DNA of 64,000 nucleotides from Nocardia seriolae NBRC 15557 (GTDB lineage: Bacteria; Actinomycetota; Actinomycetes; Mycobacteriales; Mycobacteriaceae). Location: assembly GCF_007990715.1 (NCBI RefSeq), contig NZ_BJWY01000014.1:25774-89773 (forward strand), read 5' to 3'. Numbering within the stretch: the first letter of the stretch is position 1; each line of letters begins with the position of its first letter. The notes under the pieces are model-generated. The model searched no databases. It was not told the origin of the DNA and worked only from the letters and a program-made list of their open reading frames with translations. Of the stretch, positions 30,087 through 38,903 are shown one piece after another. Made by a program: the position numbers and the translations under genes.

Positions 30087-32267
30087 TCAGGACGGGGTGG
30101 CCAGCGCGAAGGGCAGGACCGCGTCGGCCCCGGCCGCGCGCAGGGTGCGGGCCGCCATGGTGAAGGACCAGCCGGTGTCGGTGAGGGCGTCGACCAGCAG
30201 GATCGGGCCGTCGACCGAGCCGAGATCCGGTGTCGCCCAGGCATTGTTCAGGGCCGCGACGCGGTGGGCCGAATTCGCGGCCGAGACCGGCGGGAGATCG
30301 GGGCGCAGGTGCAGGACGCCGAGATCCTCCAGGCGGCCGACCTGGGCCAGGCGGGCGGCGAGGGAACGGGTCAGGATCGGGCGGCTGCCGGAGTCCAGGG
30401 CCAGCACCGCGGTGGGGCGGCGGGCCCAGTCCCACTCGCGCAATACCGTTGTGCAGAAACGGAATACGTCGTCGGGGATCGGGGCGTCGGGGCCGTCGAG
30501 CAGCGGGCGCAGCCGTTGACCCCAGCCGAGGTCGCTCAGGCGGCCCAGTACACGGCCGGTCTCCGGGCCGTCGGAGATCTTGCCGGACAGTGAGATTCCG
30601 AGTTTCGCCAGGCCGGTGGGCCACTGTTTGCGGGGTGCCAGGTCGATGCCGGGGCGGTCCAGGCGGGTGCGGATCTCGGCGAGGGCGGCGGCGTCGACGG
30701 TGGTGTCCTGGCGGGTGCCGGTGCAGTTGTCGCAGCGGCCGCAGTGGGTGCCCAGGGCCAGGCCGGGATCGTCGAGTTGACTGCGCAGGAACGTCATTCG
30801 GCAGCCGTCGGTGGATTCGTAGTCGATCATGGCCTGCTGCTCGGTCTCGCGGGCGACGGCCAGCCGCTCGTAACGTTCGGTGTCGTAGGCCCAGGGCTGA
30901 CCGGTGCCGAGCCAGCCGCCGCGCACCCGGCGCACCGCGCCGTCCACGTCCAGCACCTTGAGCACCATCTCCAGGCGGGAGCGGTTGAGCTCGACCAGCG
31001 GTTCCAGCGCCGCCGTGGACAGGGGACGGTCCGTGTCGAGGGCGGCGAGTACCGAGCGCACCACGTGTTCGCGCGGAAAGGCCACCGACGCGAAGTAACT
31101 CCAGATCTGACGGTCCTCGCGGCCGGGCAGCAGCACCACCTCGGCGCGCTCGGTGCCGCGGCCCGCGCGGCCCACCTGCTGGTAGTAGGAGATGGGGGAG
31201 GAGGGCGCGCCCAGGTGCACCACGAAGCCGAGATCGGGCTTGTCGAAACCCATCCCGAGCGCCGAGGTGGCGATGAGCGCCTTCACCTCGTTGTTCAGCA
31301 GGGCGGCCTCGAGGTGTTCGCGTTCGGTCGGGTCGGTCTGCCCGGTGTAGGCGGCGACGGTGTGGCCGTGGGAATTCAGCACATCGGCCAGATCGTGCGC
31401 GGCGGCCACCGTCAGCGTGTAGACGATGCCGGCGCCGGGCAGTTCGTGCAGCCGCTTGCTCAGCCAGGCCGTGCGCTCGACGGCGTCCGCGATGCGCACC
31501 ACCGACAGGTGCAGCGATTCCCGATCCAGGCTGCCCCGCAGCACCAGTGTGTCCGTGCCGATCTGGGTCGCCACATCGGTGACCACGCGGTCATTGGCGG
31601 TGGCCGTGGTGGCCAGCACCGGTACGTCCGAGCCGAGATCGGCGATGAGCGTGCGGATCCGGCGGTAGTCCGGCCGGAAATCGTGCCCCCAATCCGATAC
31701 GCAGTGCGCCTCGTCGATCACCACCAGCCCCGCGTCGGCGGCCAGTTTCGGCAGCACCGAATCCCGGAAGTCCGGATTGTTCAACCGCTCCGGACTCACC
31801 AGGAGCACGTCCACGTCGCCTGCCGCCACCCGGGCGTGAATCTCGTCCCACTCGGTGACATTCCCCGAATTGATGGTCGCCGCAACGACTCCCGCCCGCT
31901 CGGCGGCCGCCACCTGGTTCCGCATCAGCGCCAGTAGTGGCGACACGATCACCGTCGGCCCCCGCCCCTGCGCGCGCAGCAGCTTGGCCGAGATGAAGTA
32001 CACCGCCGACTTACCCCATCCGGTCCGCTGTACCACCAGCGCCCGCCGCCGCCCCACCACCAGCGCCTCGATCGCGACCCACTGATCCTCCCGCAGCCGT
32101 GCCGCGGGTCCGGCCAGCTCCCGCAACAGCGCTTCGGCGTCCCCGCGCAGTCCGCCCCTCGGAGGCGCGGCCGCCGACGTCGCACTCTGCCGGTCGGTGG
32201 GCGCGGTGTCGGATGCGGTGTCGGATGCGGGCGCGGTGTCGGGGTCGGTCGAGGTCACGCGCTCCAT
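30087..32267 (-). CDS. RecQ-like DNA helicase with C-terminal phosphoribosyltransferase-like domain
   Basis: A protein of about 726 residues. Residues 30-400 form an SF2 helicase: Walker A QRTGWGKSAVY, DEAH followed by the RecQ aromatic loop CVSDWGHDFRPDYRRI, and motif VI QQVGRAGRGTE. A zinc-binding CGRCDNC lies after it. The last 150 residues are not the usual HRDC domain; they end in PILLVDALTDTGWSFTMAA, which looks like the PRPP-binding loop of a phosphoribosyltransferase (ComF-like). I chose ATG 32267 over ATG 32288, which has no ribosome site. It likely acts in DNA repair. Confidence 0.88.
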   Translation of the reverse strand: MERVTSTDPDTAPASDTASDTAPTDRQSATSAAAPPRGGLRGDAEALLRELAGPAARLREDQWVAIEALVVGRRRALVVQRTGWGKSAVYFISAKLLRAQGRGPTVIVSPLLALMRNQVAAAERAGVVAATINSGNVTEWDEIHARVAAGDVDVLLVSPERLNNPDFRDSVLPKLAADAGLVVIDEAHCVSDWGHDFRPDYRRIRTLIADLGSDVPVLATTATANDRVVTDVATQIGTDTLVLRGSLDRESLHLSVVRIADAVERTAWLSKRLHELPGAGIVYTLTVAAAHDLADVLNSHGHTVAAYTGQTDPTEREHLEAALLNNEVKALIATSALGMGFDKPDLGFVVHLGAPSSPISYYQQVGRAGRGTERAEVVLLPGREDRQIWSYFASVAFPREHVVRSVLAALDTDRPLSTAALEPLVELNRSRLEMVLKVLDVDGAVRRVRGGWLGTGQPWAYDTERYERLAVARETEQQAMIDYESTDGCRMTFLRSQLDDPGLALGTHCGRCDNCTGTRQDTTVDAAALAEIRTRLDRPGIDLAPRKQWPTGLAKLGISLSGKISDGPETGRVLGRLSDLGWGQRLRPLLDGPDAPIPDDVFRFCTTVLREWDWARRPTAVLALDSGSRPILTRSLAARLAQVGRLEDLGVLHLRPDLPPVSAANSAHRVAALNNAWATPDLGSVDGPILLVDALTDTGWSFTMAARTLRAAGADAVLPFALATPS

Positions 32268-32495
32268 CGTGCCCCACCGCCCCGACATCCAGGGGTCACC
32301 GCCCTGATCCGCGCCAACTTCGCACCCCTGCGGTCGCGGCAGATCGGACGAGGTCGGGGCGAATCCCCCGGTCAGCGGCGGGGAATTGCGCTCCTGCGGC
32401 GACCGTTGGGGCGCATCCTCGGCTGGCCGGATTCCGCACCCGAATGGCCGGACTCCGCACCCCTGGGGCGGGTGGAAGCCCCGGCTCCGACCGGA

Positions 32496-33104
32496 TCAGC
32501 GGGCGGCCGCCAGGTGGGCCGCCACCAGGGTGTCGACCAAATGGGCGAGGGGGAGCCAGGGGAAGCTGGGGCGGTCCTGGCGGAGGGTGATGAGTCCGTG
32601 CATGCCCGCCCAGAGGCATTGGGCGGTCGCCTCTGGGTCGGGGGATCCGGCGGCGGTGGCGGTGTCGGCGAGCAGGGTCATGGTCGGGAGGCCGGGGAGT
32701 TGGCCGGCGGTGGGCTCCCAGCCGGGGGTTCCGGCGGTGCCGAAGAGGACGCGGTAGTGGCCGGGGTGGGTGACGCCGTAGTCGACGAAGGCGTGGCAGA
32801 GGGCCGAAAGGCGGGCCGCGCCATCGGTTTCGGGGATGGGGGCCAGCGCGGCGAGCAGGGCGTCGCGGAGTTCGCCGAAGCGCAGGGTGTAGACGGCGGT
32901 CAGGAGTTCGCGTTTGTCGGCGAAGTGCAGGTAGACGCTCTGTGGGGCGACTCCGGCGGCGCGGGCGACGGCGCGCAGGGACGGGGCGTCCTGTGCGTCG
33001 AGGTCTTCGAGCAGTCGGCTGGCGGCGGCGACGAGTTCGTCGCGCAGCAGCGCCCCTTGGCCGCGGCGGTTGCGGTTGCGGGCGGTGGTGGGTCGGTCCG
33101 GCAC
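32496..33104 (-). CDS. TetR-family regulator
   Basis: A 202-residue TetR regulator. The helix-turn-helix reads PSLRAVARAAGVAPQSVYLHF at residues 42-62, and the C-terminus resembles the TetR_C_13/WHG type (YRVLFGT, CLWAGMHGLITL). It starts at GTG 33104. The gene is divergent from a metallo-hydrolase gene, and a long palindrome fills the gap, so this protein is the probable repressor of both. Confidence 0.9.
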   Translation of the reverse strand: MPDRPTTARNRNRRGQGALLRDELVAAASRLLEDLDAQDAPSLRAVARAAGVAPQSVYLHFADKRELLTAVYTLRFGELRDALLAALAPIPETDGAARLSALCHAFVDYGVTHPGHYRVLFGTAGTPGWEPTAGQLPGLPTMTLLADTATAAGSPDPEATAQCLWAGMHGLITLRQDRPSFPWLPLAHLVDTLVAAHLAAAR

Positions 33105-33113
33105 ATTGACAGA

Positions 33114-33168
33114 CTAACAAGACAGGCGTCTACTTACTGCTGATTTAAGTAGACGCCTGTCTTGTTAG
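33114..33168. promoter_or_regulatory. Perfect 23-bp inverted repeat between tetR and metallo-hydrolase genes
   Basis: Arms at 33114-33136 and 33146-33168 are perfect reverse complements, separated by 9 bp. Each arm contains its own partial dyad AGAC-N4-GTCT, so the element looks like two facing TetR operators. It covers most of the 73-bp gap and reaches the AGGA ribosome site of the hydrolase gene. Confidence 0.85.
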
Positions 33169-33177
33169 GAAAACGCC

Positions 33178-33924
33178 ATGCTCACGGTGACCCGCGTCGT
33201 CCATGCCAGCGCCCTCCTCGATTTCGGGGGAGCCCGAATCCTCACCGACCCGTGGCTGTCGGAGACCCGCTTCTATCGGCAGGGTGAGCCGCGCGCCTTC
33301 GCCACCGCGGCCGATCTGCCCGAGCTGTCCGGAATCGTGATCAGCCACGGCCACTACGACCACTGCGATCTCGCCGCCCTCGTCGGATATCCCGACAAGT
33401 CGGTACCGTTTGCGGTGGAGCCGGGCCTGGCGAAGCAGGTTCGCGCCGCCGGATTCTCGAATGTGGTCGAACTCGCGCCCTGGCAGTCCACCCGCCTGGG
33501 CCCGGTCGAGGTGACCGCGGCCCCGGCCAGCCACGGCGTCCCGGAGGTGACCTTCGTGCTGCGCGCCGACGGCCACACCGTCTTCTTCGGCGCGGACACC
33601 CTGCGCATTGCCGAGCTCGACGAAATCGCCCGGCGTTTCCCGGATCTGGAGCTGGCGCTGCTCCCGGTCAACGGCCTGCGCATCCGCCCGGCGCTGAACA
33701 AGCAGGTGGTCATGGATGCCGTCGAGGCCGCCGACCTCGCCCGCGCCCTGCGCCCGCGGGTGGCCGTGCCGATCCACTACGCCTTCTCCAGCGGCCCGCT
33801 CGGCGACCGCCTCATGACCAAGGGCGACCGCGCCGGAGCCGACCACTTCCGCGCCGCCGCAGCCGATCTCGCACCCGACACAACCGTGCAAATCCTCCCA
33901 ACCGGACACGAATTCGCCCTGTGA
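33178..33924 (+). CDS. MBL-fold metallo-hydrolase (UlaG-like)
   Basis: A 248-residue metallo-beta-lactamase-fold protein. The metal motif HGHYDHCD is at residues 58-65, and further ligands are likely in ASHG, GADT and IHY. This is the Lactamase_B_2 type, which includes UlaG lactonases and NAPE-PLD-like phosphodiesterases; the substrate is unknown. The divergent TetR gene and shared palindrome suggest it is induced by its substrate or a related toxic compound. Confidence 0.88.
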   Translation: MLTVTRVVHASALLDFGGARILTDPWLSETRFYRQGEPRAFATAADLPELSGIVISHGHYDHCDLAALVGYPDKSVPFAVEPGLAKQVRAAGFSNVVELAPWQSTRLGPVEVTAAPASHGVPEVTFVLRADGHTVFFGADTLRIAELDEIARRFPDLELALLPVNGLRIRPALNKQVVMDAVEAADLARALRPRVAVPIHYAFSSGPLGDRLMTKGDRAGADHFRAAAADLAPDTTVQILPTGHEFAL

Positions 33925-34041
33925 AGCACCGCTGAACAGCGCCTTGATTGCGGACCGGTCAAGATCGCGCGGAATCCCGGGCCCGGACGGACAATAGGGT
34001 TCCGGGCACGAAGGGCGTCCGGGGGTGCGCAGGGAGACGCA

Positions 34042-34521
34042 ATGCCGGAGAAGTTTCCGTCGCCCGCGGGGTGGACTCCGCCCGGGGCCGAATTTCGCAG
34101 CAGTGGCGGTGTTTCGCGGACGGTGACCGGCGCGCTGGTGGGGTTGATCCTGACCCCGATCGGCATCGCGCTGGCGGCCCGTGGCGCCGCCGGGACCAGG
34201 CAGTGGACCATTCTCGGGGATTTCGCCGACCGGGTCGGCTCGACCTTCGAGATCCTGCTCGCCGCGGCCGTATTCCTACTCGTGGCGGCGCTGGCCGCCT
34301 ACTCGCCGGCGGGCGTCATCAGCGCCGGTCTGGTGTGGGGCGTATTGCCCGGGATCATCCATTTCATCTTCCCGGACGACACCTTCCGCCTGATCGGCGA
34401 TCTGCCCCTCTCCGACGACATGCACATCGCGCTGTTCCAGTGGCTGCAAACTGGATTCCCGCTCATTGTTGGCATCCTGCTGGTGGGCGCGGGTGCAGCG
34501 GCGACCTTCCGCCGCCGCTGA
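34042..34521 (+). CDS. Four-helix membrane protein of unknown function
   Basis: The 159-residue protein starts at ATG 34042 with GGGAG upstream. A short Pro-rich N-terminus (SPAGWTPPGAEF) precedes four predicted membrane helices, and it ends with a basic tail (TFRRR). The pattern is typical of actinobacterial membrane proteins of no known role. It converges on rtcB with six bases between stops. Confidence 0.8.
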   Translation: MPEKFPSPAGWTPPGAEFRSSGGVSRTVTGALVGLILTPIGIALAARGAAGTRQWTILGDFADRVGSTFEILLAAAVFLLVAALAAYSPAGVISAGLVWGVLPGIIHFIFPDDTFRLIGDLPLSDDMHIALFQWLQTGFPLIVGILLVGAGAAATFRRR

Positions 34522-34527
34522 CCCGTC

Positions 34528-35751
34528 TCACCCCTTGACGCACAGCACCTGCCGCAGCGTGGCGACAATATCGACCAGGTCGGACTGCGCCGCGATGACC
34601 TGATCGATGTCCTTGTACGCCGCCGGGATCTCATCGATCACCCCGGCGTCCTTCCGGGACTCCACCCCCTCGGTCTGCGCCACCAGATCCGCCACCGTGA
34701 ACTGCCGCTTGGCCGCATTCCGGCTCATCCGCCGCCCCGCCCCGTGCGACGCCGACTGGAACGAGGCCGGATTCCCCTTACCCCGAACCACATACGACCG
34801 CGTACCCATCGACCCGGGAATCAGCGCGAGATCCCCCGCTCCCGCCCGCACCGCACCCTTGCGGGTGACCAGCATGGGCATCCCGTCGATGATCTCCTCC
34901 GCCACATAGTTGTGGTGGCAGGAGATCGGCTCGTCGAAACGCACTGTCAGCCCGTCGAATTCGTCGCGCACCGCCTTGCAGACGAGTGCCAGCATGACGG
35001 CACGGTTGCGCGCCGCGTACTCCTGCGCCCAGGTCAGGTCACGCCGGTAGGCATCCATTTCCGGTGTGCCGGAAAGGAATACCGCCAGATCACGGTCCGG
35101 CAGGTCGACATTGTGCGGCAGGGTGCGAGCCACGGCCATGTGCCGCTCGGCGAGTTCCTTGCCGATATTGCGGCTTCCGGAGTGCAGCAGGATCCAGACG
35201 CGCTGCTCGGTATCGATGCAGAGTTCCTGGAAGTGGTTGCCCGATCCGAGCGTTCCCATCTGCTTGTGCGCCTTGGACTCGCGGGAATGGACCGCAGGAT
35301 CCAGAGCATCGAACGCCTTCCAGAAGCGCTCCCATCCAGCACGCATGGTGGTGCCTGCCGCGTGCTGGCCGAAAACCTCTGCGTTCAATCGATTCACGTT
35401 GACCGGGTCGTCATGCGCCCGGAATCCGACCGGTAGGGCCGCCTCGATACGTGACCGCAGCGAGTGCAGATTATCGGGCAGATCCGCCGCGGTCAGCGAC
35501 GTCAGCACCGCCTCCATCCCGCACCCGATATCCACCCCGACCGCCGCGGGTGCGACCGCGTCCTTCATGGCGATGACCGATCCGACCGTCGCCCCCTTGC
35601 CCAGGTGCACGTCCGGCATGACTCGCACGCCGTACACCCACTCCAGTTGCGCGATATTGCGCAGCTGTGCCAACGCGGCCGGTTCGACCTCGTGCTCGTG
35701 GGCCCACATGAGCGTCTGCGCCCGAGTGCCGCGCAGCTCGACGGGAAACAT
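34528..35751 (-). CDS. rtcB: RNA-splicing ligase RtcB
   Basis: A 407-residue ligase that joins RNA 2',3'-cyclic phosphate or 3'-phosphate ends to 5'-OH ends, using GTP and manganese. Metal ligands are seen in VGVDIGCGM (D74, C77), GSGNHFQEL and the histidines of CHHNYV. The guanylylated histidine is H336 in SASHGAGR. Length fits the short bacterial RtcB clade. No Rtc regulator or archease gene is adjacent, so it is a stand-alone repair gene. Confidence 0.94.
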   Translation of the reverse strand: MFPVELRGTRAQTLMWAHEHEVEPAALAQLRNIAQLEWVYGVRVMPDVHLGKGATVGSVIAMKDAVAPAAVGVDIGCGMEAVLTSLTAADLPDNLHSLRSRIEAALPVGFRAHDDPVNVNRLNAEVFGQHAAGTTMRAGWERFWKAFDALDPAVHSRESKAHKQMGTLGSGNHFQELCIDTEQRVWILLHSGSRNIGKELAERHMAVARTLPHNVDLPDRDLAVFLSGTPEMDAYRRDLTWAQEYAARNRAVMLALVCKAVRDEFDGLTVRFDEPISCHHNYVAEEIIDGMPMLVTRKGAVRAGAGDLALIPGSMGTRSYVVRGKGNPASFQSASHGAGRRMSRNAAKRQFTVADLVAQTEGVESRKDAGVIDEIPAAYKDIDQVIAAQSDLVDIVATLRQVLCVKG

Positions 35752-35825
35752 CTTCTTGTCCTTCCTCTTGACTGCCGTCGAGGGTAGGTGCGTCGCCCGT
35801 CCCGCCGCACCGCATTATTCGGCCG

Positions 35826-37049
35826 TCAGGGTTCGACGAAGTCGGCGGCGAGGCCGCAGAGTTTCCAGGAGCCGTTGCGGCGGACCATGGTTCCGGTGTA
35901 ATCGATGTCCTTGAAGTAGCCGCGGTATTTCTCGGGGACGTTTGTGAAGGTTTCGTGGAATGCGAAGGTTGCGGAGTTCGGGTCGGTTTGGGTGACTCCG
36001 GTGACGGTATTCGTGTAGCCCGCGTTCTTCACTTCGGTGCCGAGATTTTTGTCGAATTGCGGGGTGTATTGGAAAACGATTTCATCGATGGCGTCGGCGG
36101 TTTCGGGGCAGACCAGAGAGCGGAAGCCTTCCCAGTCGCGGGCATTGGAGGTGGCGGCGACGGCCTTGGCGGCATTGACCAATTCGGGGTCGAGGGTGGT
36201 GGGATCGCCGGGTTCGACCACTTTGTCGGGGGCATTGAAAACCACCGGCGCGGGCAGCGGCTTGTAGCCGCTCGCCGTGAGATTGCCCTCCATGGCGCGC
36301 CGCCAGCTGCCGTCCTCGATCATCAGGCGGACGGCCGAGGTGACGCGGCCCTGTAGATCCAGGTCCCCCTTGTGGACTCCGACCCCGTAGCGCTCGCGGG
36401 TGAAACGGTGCCCGACCACGCGCAGCACGCCGGGATGCTCGTGGGCGTAGCCGGCCAGGATGACATCGTCGGTGGTGACGGCGTCGATGGTGCCCGCGAT
36501 CAGATCGGCGACGCACTGCGCGTAGGTATCCCGAGTGCTGAGCTTGACATTGTGGGCGAAGCTGCGCCGGATCTTGTCCGCGGAGGTGGAGCCCTCGGCG
36601 GTGCACACGGTGCGCCCGTCCAGGTCCTCGGGGGTCTCGATGGCGCGCTCGCCCTGCCGCACCAGCAGGTCCTGCCCGGACATCAGATACGGCCCCGCGA
36701 AGGAGACCAGTTGCTGGCGGGCGGCCGTGATCGAGTAGGAAGCGACGACGAAATCGACTGCGCCGGAGTTCAACAGGTCCTCGCGCTGTTCGGAGCGGGC
36801 CTCGCGCCAGGTGATGTGCTCGGGTGTGACGCCGAGTTTCCCGGCGATGTAGACGGCGGTGTCCACGTCGAAGCCGCGGGGTTTGCCGTCGAGTCCCTTG
36901 ACCGACAGTCCGGGCTGGTCGAATTTGATGCCGACGGTCAGCGTGCGCGCCGGCGGCTGTAGCGGCGCGGCGTCCGGTTTCGGGGTGCTGCAACCGGCTG
37001 CAACGGTCAGACCAGCCATTACTGCGACGGCACGGATCGCGCGCTTCAT
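35826..37049 (-). CDS. Glutamate-type solute-binding lipoprotein with NTF2-like tail
   Basis: A 407-residue lipoprotein with a lipobox ending VAAGC near residue 20. Residues 35-270 form an SBP_bac_3 domain (LTVGIKFDQPGLSVKG, FDVDTAVYIAGKLGV), as in GluB-like glutamate-binding proteins. Residues 290-407 add a separate domain that resembles the NTF2-like or low-molecular-weight antigen type (NARDWEGFRSLVCPE, GYFKDIDYTGTMVRRNGSWKLCGL). No permease or ATPase gene is nearby, so it is probably a sensor or accessory binding protein and not a full transporter. A good AGGAGA precedes the ATG. Confidence 0.88.
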   Translation of the reverse strand: MKRAIRAVAVMAGLTVAAGCSTPKPDAAPLQPPARTLTVGIKFDQPGLSVKGLDGKPRGFDVDTAVYIAGKLGVTPEHITWREARSEQREDLLNSGAVDFVVASYSITAARQQLVSFAGPYLMSGQDLLVRQGERAIETPEDLDGRTVCTAEGSTSADKIRRSFAHNVKLSTRDTYAQCVADLIAGTIDAVTTDDVILAGYAHEHPGVLRVVGHRFTRERYGVGVHKGDLDLQGRVTSAVRLMIEDGSWRRAMEGNLTASGYKPLPAPVVFNAPDKVVEPGDPTTLDPELVNAAKAVAATSNARDWEGFRSLVCPETADAIDEIVFQYTPQFDKNLGTEVKNAGYTNTVTGVTQTDPNSATFAFHETFTNVPEKYRGYFKDIDYTGTMVRRNGSWKLCGLAADFVEP

Positions 37050-37231
37050 CGAATCTGATCTCCTGTCGTCAACTCATGTGGATGAAACACGAAGAACAGC
37101 CCCGGGCTGACGTGCCTGAGAGGGCAATCGATCAGCACATGGTGCATCAAATCACCCGAGTTGCAAAAACGTGCGGACATTGCGGAACTATGCGGGCGAT
37201 TCGCCCGCGTTTCAGTTCCTTCCGCAATATT

Positions 37232-37813
37232 TCAGCGATTATTGCCGTGAGTTTGCGATCGGCGTGCGCGGAGTCCGTCGGCGATCACCGCGAAGGTGCG
37301 CTCGCGCAGGCCGGGGTCCGCTCCGGCCTCGTGCACGGCGAGAAAGATGCCCTTGATGATGGTCAGCAGGTCGTCCACGCTGATCTCCGGTCGCACCGCC
37401 CCGGCTTCCTGGGCGCGTGAAAGCAGCGTCGCGAGTGCCGCTTTGAGGTCGTGCGACACCGTGCGCGGGTGCTCCCCGCCCCGGCCGCGCAGGGCGTCGG
37501 CGAGGTCGCGCTTCACGCCGCCCTGCATGACCAGCAGCTCGAGGAACTCGAAGAACACCGTTCCGGGGTCCTCGGCCGCGGTCAGCTCCCGGGCGTGCGC
37601 GGTGATCTTCTCGACCTGGTCCAGGATGGCCGCTTCGAAAAGCGCCTCCTTGGTGGGGAAGTGGCGGTAGACGGTGCCCGCCCCGACGCCCGCCCGTCGC
37701 GCGATCTCGTCCAGGGGCACCGAAATGCCTTCGGCGGCAAAGGCTTCCTGGGCGGCGGCCAGTACCCGCTCGCGATTGCGGCGGGCATCGGCGCGCAGGG
37801 GTCGATCCGTCAC
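37232..37813 (-). CDS. TetR-family regulator
   Basis: A 193-residue regulator from GTG 37813; the frame open to 37987 has no ribosome site and crosses the divergent promoter. Helix-turn-helix: ISVPLDEIARRAGVGAGTVY, then RHFPTKEALF. The C-terminus is of the SACE_7040/TetR_C_49 type (EISVDDLLTIIKGIF). It is divergent from a SnoaL-like gene, and a dyad at 37842-37859 lies between them. Confidence 0.9.
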   Translation of the reverse strand: MTDRPLRADARRNRERVLAAAQEAFAAEGISVPLDEIARRAGVGAGTVYRHFPTKEALFEAAILDQVEKITAHARELTAAEDPGTVFFEFLELLVMQGGVKRDLADALRGRGGEHPRTVSHDLKAALATLLSRAQEAGAVRPEISVDDLLTIIKGIFLAVHEAGADPGLRERTFAVIADGLRARRSQTHGNNR

Positions 37814-37834
37814 GTCCGACAGCCTACCCACCCG

Positions 37835-37864
37835 TTGACAAGCGGGGCGTGCGCCCCGCATGCT
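37835..37864 (+). promoter_or_regulatory. Promoter with operator in its spacer
   Basis: TTGACA (37835-37840) and CATGCT (37859-37864) are spaced by 18 bp, and the spacer is an 18-bp dyad GCGGGGCG-TG-CGCCCCGC (37842-37859). A repressor bound there would block the promoter of the SnoaL-like gene; the TetR gene next to it is the natural candidate. Confidence 0.6.
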
Positions 37865-37899
37865 AACCGGGTCCAACGTTCCGTTTTTTGGAGGCAGTC

Positions 37900-38325
37900 G
37901 TGTCCACTTCCCTCGAAACCCCTCGTGACCTTGTCGAACGGCTTTTTCTGGGTCTGCCCTCGCGCGATGCCGACCGCTTCGCCGCACTGCTCGCCCCGGA
38001 TGTCGCCTTCGAGATCCCCTTCCCGATTCCGGGCGAGCCGACCCGGATCGAGGGCCGCGAACAGGTCCGGGCGTACCTGGCCGCGCGCTGGTCCGGCATG
38101 TCCGGCGTGCAGGTGCACGACATCCGCCCGGCCATTCACCAGACCGTCGATCCGGAGGTGCTCGTGGTCGAGAACGATGTCGAGGTCACCCGGCCGAATG
38201 GCGAGCGCGGCTGGTTTCGCAGCTCCGTCAATGTGATTCGCGTGCAGAACGGCCTGGTCACGCTCTTCCGCGACTATATGGACACGGGCCGGATCATGGC
38301 GATGCGGCAGTCGATGCGGGACTGA
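37900..38325 (+). CDS. SnoaL/NTF2-like protein
   Basis: A 141-residue protein of the NTF2-like cone fold (LVERLFLGLPSRDADRFAAL, then a WFRSSVNVIRVQNGLVTLFR strand pair). Members serve as small hydrolases, isomerases or cyclases; catalytic residues are not clear here. The GTG at 37900 has GGAGG at 37890-37894; the TTG at 37888 overlaps that site. It is probably repressed by the divergent TetR. Confidence 0.85.
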   Translation: MSTSLETPRDLVERLFLGLPSRDADRFAALLAPDVAFEIPFPIPGEPTRIEGREQVRAYLAARWSGMSGVQVHDIRPAIHQTVDPEVLVVENDVEVTRPNGERGWFRSSVNVIRVQNGLVTLFRDYMDTGRIMAMRQSMRD

Positions 38326-38359
38326 GCCTGTGACCCTGATTACTCGCCGGGTCGTCGAC

Positions 38360-38376
38360 TAACACTTAGTGCGTTA
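38360..38376. promoter_or_regulatory. Dyad operator upstream of the OhrR-like gene
   Basis: TAACACTTAGTGCGTTA is a near-perfect dyad (TAACAC facing GCGTTA). MarR/OhrR proteins bind AT-rich dyads of this size near their own promoter, and the regulator gene starts 42 bp downstream. Confidence 0.6.
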
Positions 38377-38417
38377 ACTATTATCGCCCTAACCAAGACG
38401 AACCGGGAGGCTGGGCG

Positions 38418-38903
38418 ATGGAGTTGGGCGATGACCCGCTGCGGCTGGATCGGCAGGTGTGTTTCGCACTGGCCGTGGCCAATCGGGCGGTGCTGGCCGT
38501 GTATCGGCCACTGCTCGAACCCATGGGGCTGACGCATCCGCAGTATCTGGTGATGCTGGCGCTGTGGGGGGAGGCGCCGATGTCGGTGAAGGACATCGGG
38601 GAGGCTATTCAGCTCGATTCGCCCACGCTGTCCCCGCTGCTCAAGCGGCTCGAGGCGGCCGGGCTCATCACTCGGCGGCGCGACAGTCACAACGAACGCA
38701 ATCTGGTCGTGGATCTGACCGACGCCGGGCGCGAACTGCGCAAGGAGGCCGAGAAGATCCCGCCCGCGGTGGTCGCGCGGCTGGGTGTGAGCCTGGCCGA
38801 TCTCGAGGAGTTGCGCGAGGTGCTGGAGCGGGTCAATGCGGCGGCGCGCCGGTCGGTCTTGGCGGATACCGAGCAGGGATCGACGAAGGGAAACCGGAAA
38901 TGA
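38418..38903 (+). CDS. MarR-family regulator, OhrR-like
   Basis: A 161-residue regulator. Residues 10-20 read LDRQVCFALAV, which places a cysteine at position 15, the peroxide-sensing position of OhrR. YRPLLEPMGLTHPQYLVMLAL and the wing DSHNERNLVVDLT match OhrR-type MarR proteins. A repressor oxidised by organic peroxides is therefore likely, but no ohr peroxidase gene is adjacent. The stop overlaps the ATG of the next gene, so both share an operon. A GGGAGG site precedes the start. Confidence 0.87.
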   Translation: MELGDDPLRLDRQVCFALAVANRAVLAVYRPLLEPMGLTHPQYLVMLALWGEAPMSVKDIGEAIQLDSPTLSPLLKRLEAAGLITRRRDSHNERNLVVDLTDAGRELRKEAEKIPPAVVARLGVSLADLEELREVLERVNAAARRSVLADTEQGSTKGNRK

